This document shows positions 14,153-14,188 of a stretch of 14,188 nt of DNA, in pieces (the stretch's first letter is position 1; each line of letters begins with the position of its first letter). Origin of the DNA: Candidatus Peribacterales bacterium (GTDB lineage Bacteria > Patescibacteriota > Gracilibacteria > Peribacterales > Peribacteraceae); the NCBI GenBank assembly GCA_021731345.1, contig JAKFXO010000111.1:1-14188 (forward strand), read 5' to 3'. A program made the translations under genes and the position numbers. Under the pieces are notes generated by a model. It did no database searches. It was not told where the DNA came from and saw nothing but the letters and a program-made list of their open reading frames with translations.

Positions 14153-14158
14153 GTACAT

Positions 14159-14188
14159 ATGAAGCTTCTTGTCACTGGCGGCGCCGGA
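14159..14188 (+). CDS. NAD-dependent epimerase/dehydratase, N-terminus (partial; RmlB-like)
   Basis: Only the first ten codons are present (MKLLVTGGAG). They match the first beta strand and glycine-rich NAD-binding loop (TGGAGFIG) of extended short-chain dehydrogenases such as dTDP-glucose 4,6-dehydratase and UDP-glucose 4-epimerase. The position divergent from a glucose-1-phosphate thymidylyltransferase makes dTDP-glucose 4,6-dehydratase the first guess. The rest lies beyond the window. Confidence 0.65.
   Translation, partial: MKLLVTGGAG

Noticed and set aside
1..14188. CRISPR arrays, insertion sequences, tRNA or rRNA genes
   Set aside because: No regularly spaced repeats, transposase motifs, terminal repeats or RNA gene cores were seen; all gaps between genes are shorter than 130 bases.

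Overview
The window reads as part of a streamlined bacterial chromosome: GC near 50%, tightly packed genes, many stop/start overlaps of a few bases, and TGA used as a normal stop codon. A bacterium that makes isoprenoids by a mevalonate route with an archaeal-looking front end (SCP-x-type thiolase, short HMG-CoA synthase, DUF35 OB-fold protein), together with sugar-nucleotide and glycosyltransferase genes, fits the Patescibacteria/CPR, perhaps the Peregrinibacteria/Peribacteria side. This placement is inference from gene content only. Almost no gene start has a convincing Shine-Dalgarno sequence, and several have a -10 box ending only 6-12 bases before the ATG, so leaderless or near-leaderless mRNAs look common here.

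Layout. Positions 1-2774 (+ strand) hold a glycan-assembly block: the 3' end of a family-2 glycosyltransferase, a DUF2304 membrane protein overlapping it by ATGA, and two family-4 glycosyltransferases overlapping each other by ATGA. A consensus-like sigma70-type promoter at 2763-2791 then leads to a stand-alone + strand gene (2863-3744) that resembles the C-terminal part of M20-family aminoacyl-histidine dipeptidases but lacks their metal-binding N-terminal part. A perfect inverted repeat separates it from the convergent minus-strand genes.

Positions 3803-12594 (- strand) form a mevalonate/isoprenoid locus in three apparent transcription units. (1) idi > uppS > mevalonate kinase > mevalonate-diphosphate decarboxylase (12594 to 9560), followed by a GC-rich hairpin with a T-rich tail. 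(2) HMG-CoA reductase > membrane-anchored SGNH hydrolase (9437 to 7083). (3) HMG-CoA synthase > thiolase > DUF35-guanylate kinase fusion (6955 to 3803). Together they encode acetyl-CoA > acetoacetyl-CoA > HMG-CoA > mevalonate > phosphorylated mevalonate > IPP > DMAPP, plus the cis-prenyltransferase that makes the undecaprenyl-type carrier lipid. That carrier would serve the glycosyltransferases and nucleotide-sugar genes at both ends of the window. A recognisable phosphomevalonate kinase and a trans-prenyl diphosphate synthase are not in the window.

Positions 12702-14188 hold a secreted Hcp-family protein (+), a glucose-1-phosphate nucleotidyltransferase (-) and, divergent from it, the first ten codons of an NAD-dependent epimerase/dehydratase (+).

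The most unusual item is the protein that joins a zinc-ribbon-less DUF35 OB-fold (the scaffold of the archaeal thiolase/HMG-CoA synthase complex) to a guanylate-kinase-like domain, directly downstream of the thiolase and the synthase. Also notable are the leaderless promoter pattern, a 10-bp inverted repeat at the HMG-CoA synthase promoter, and the catalytically truncated dipeptidase-like protein.
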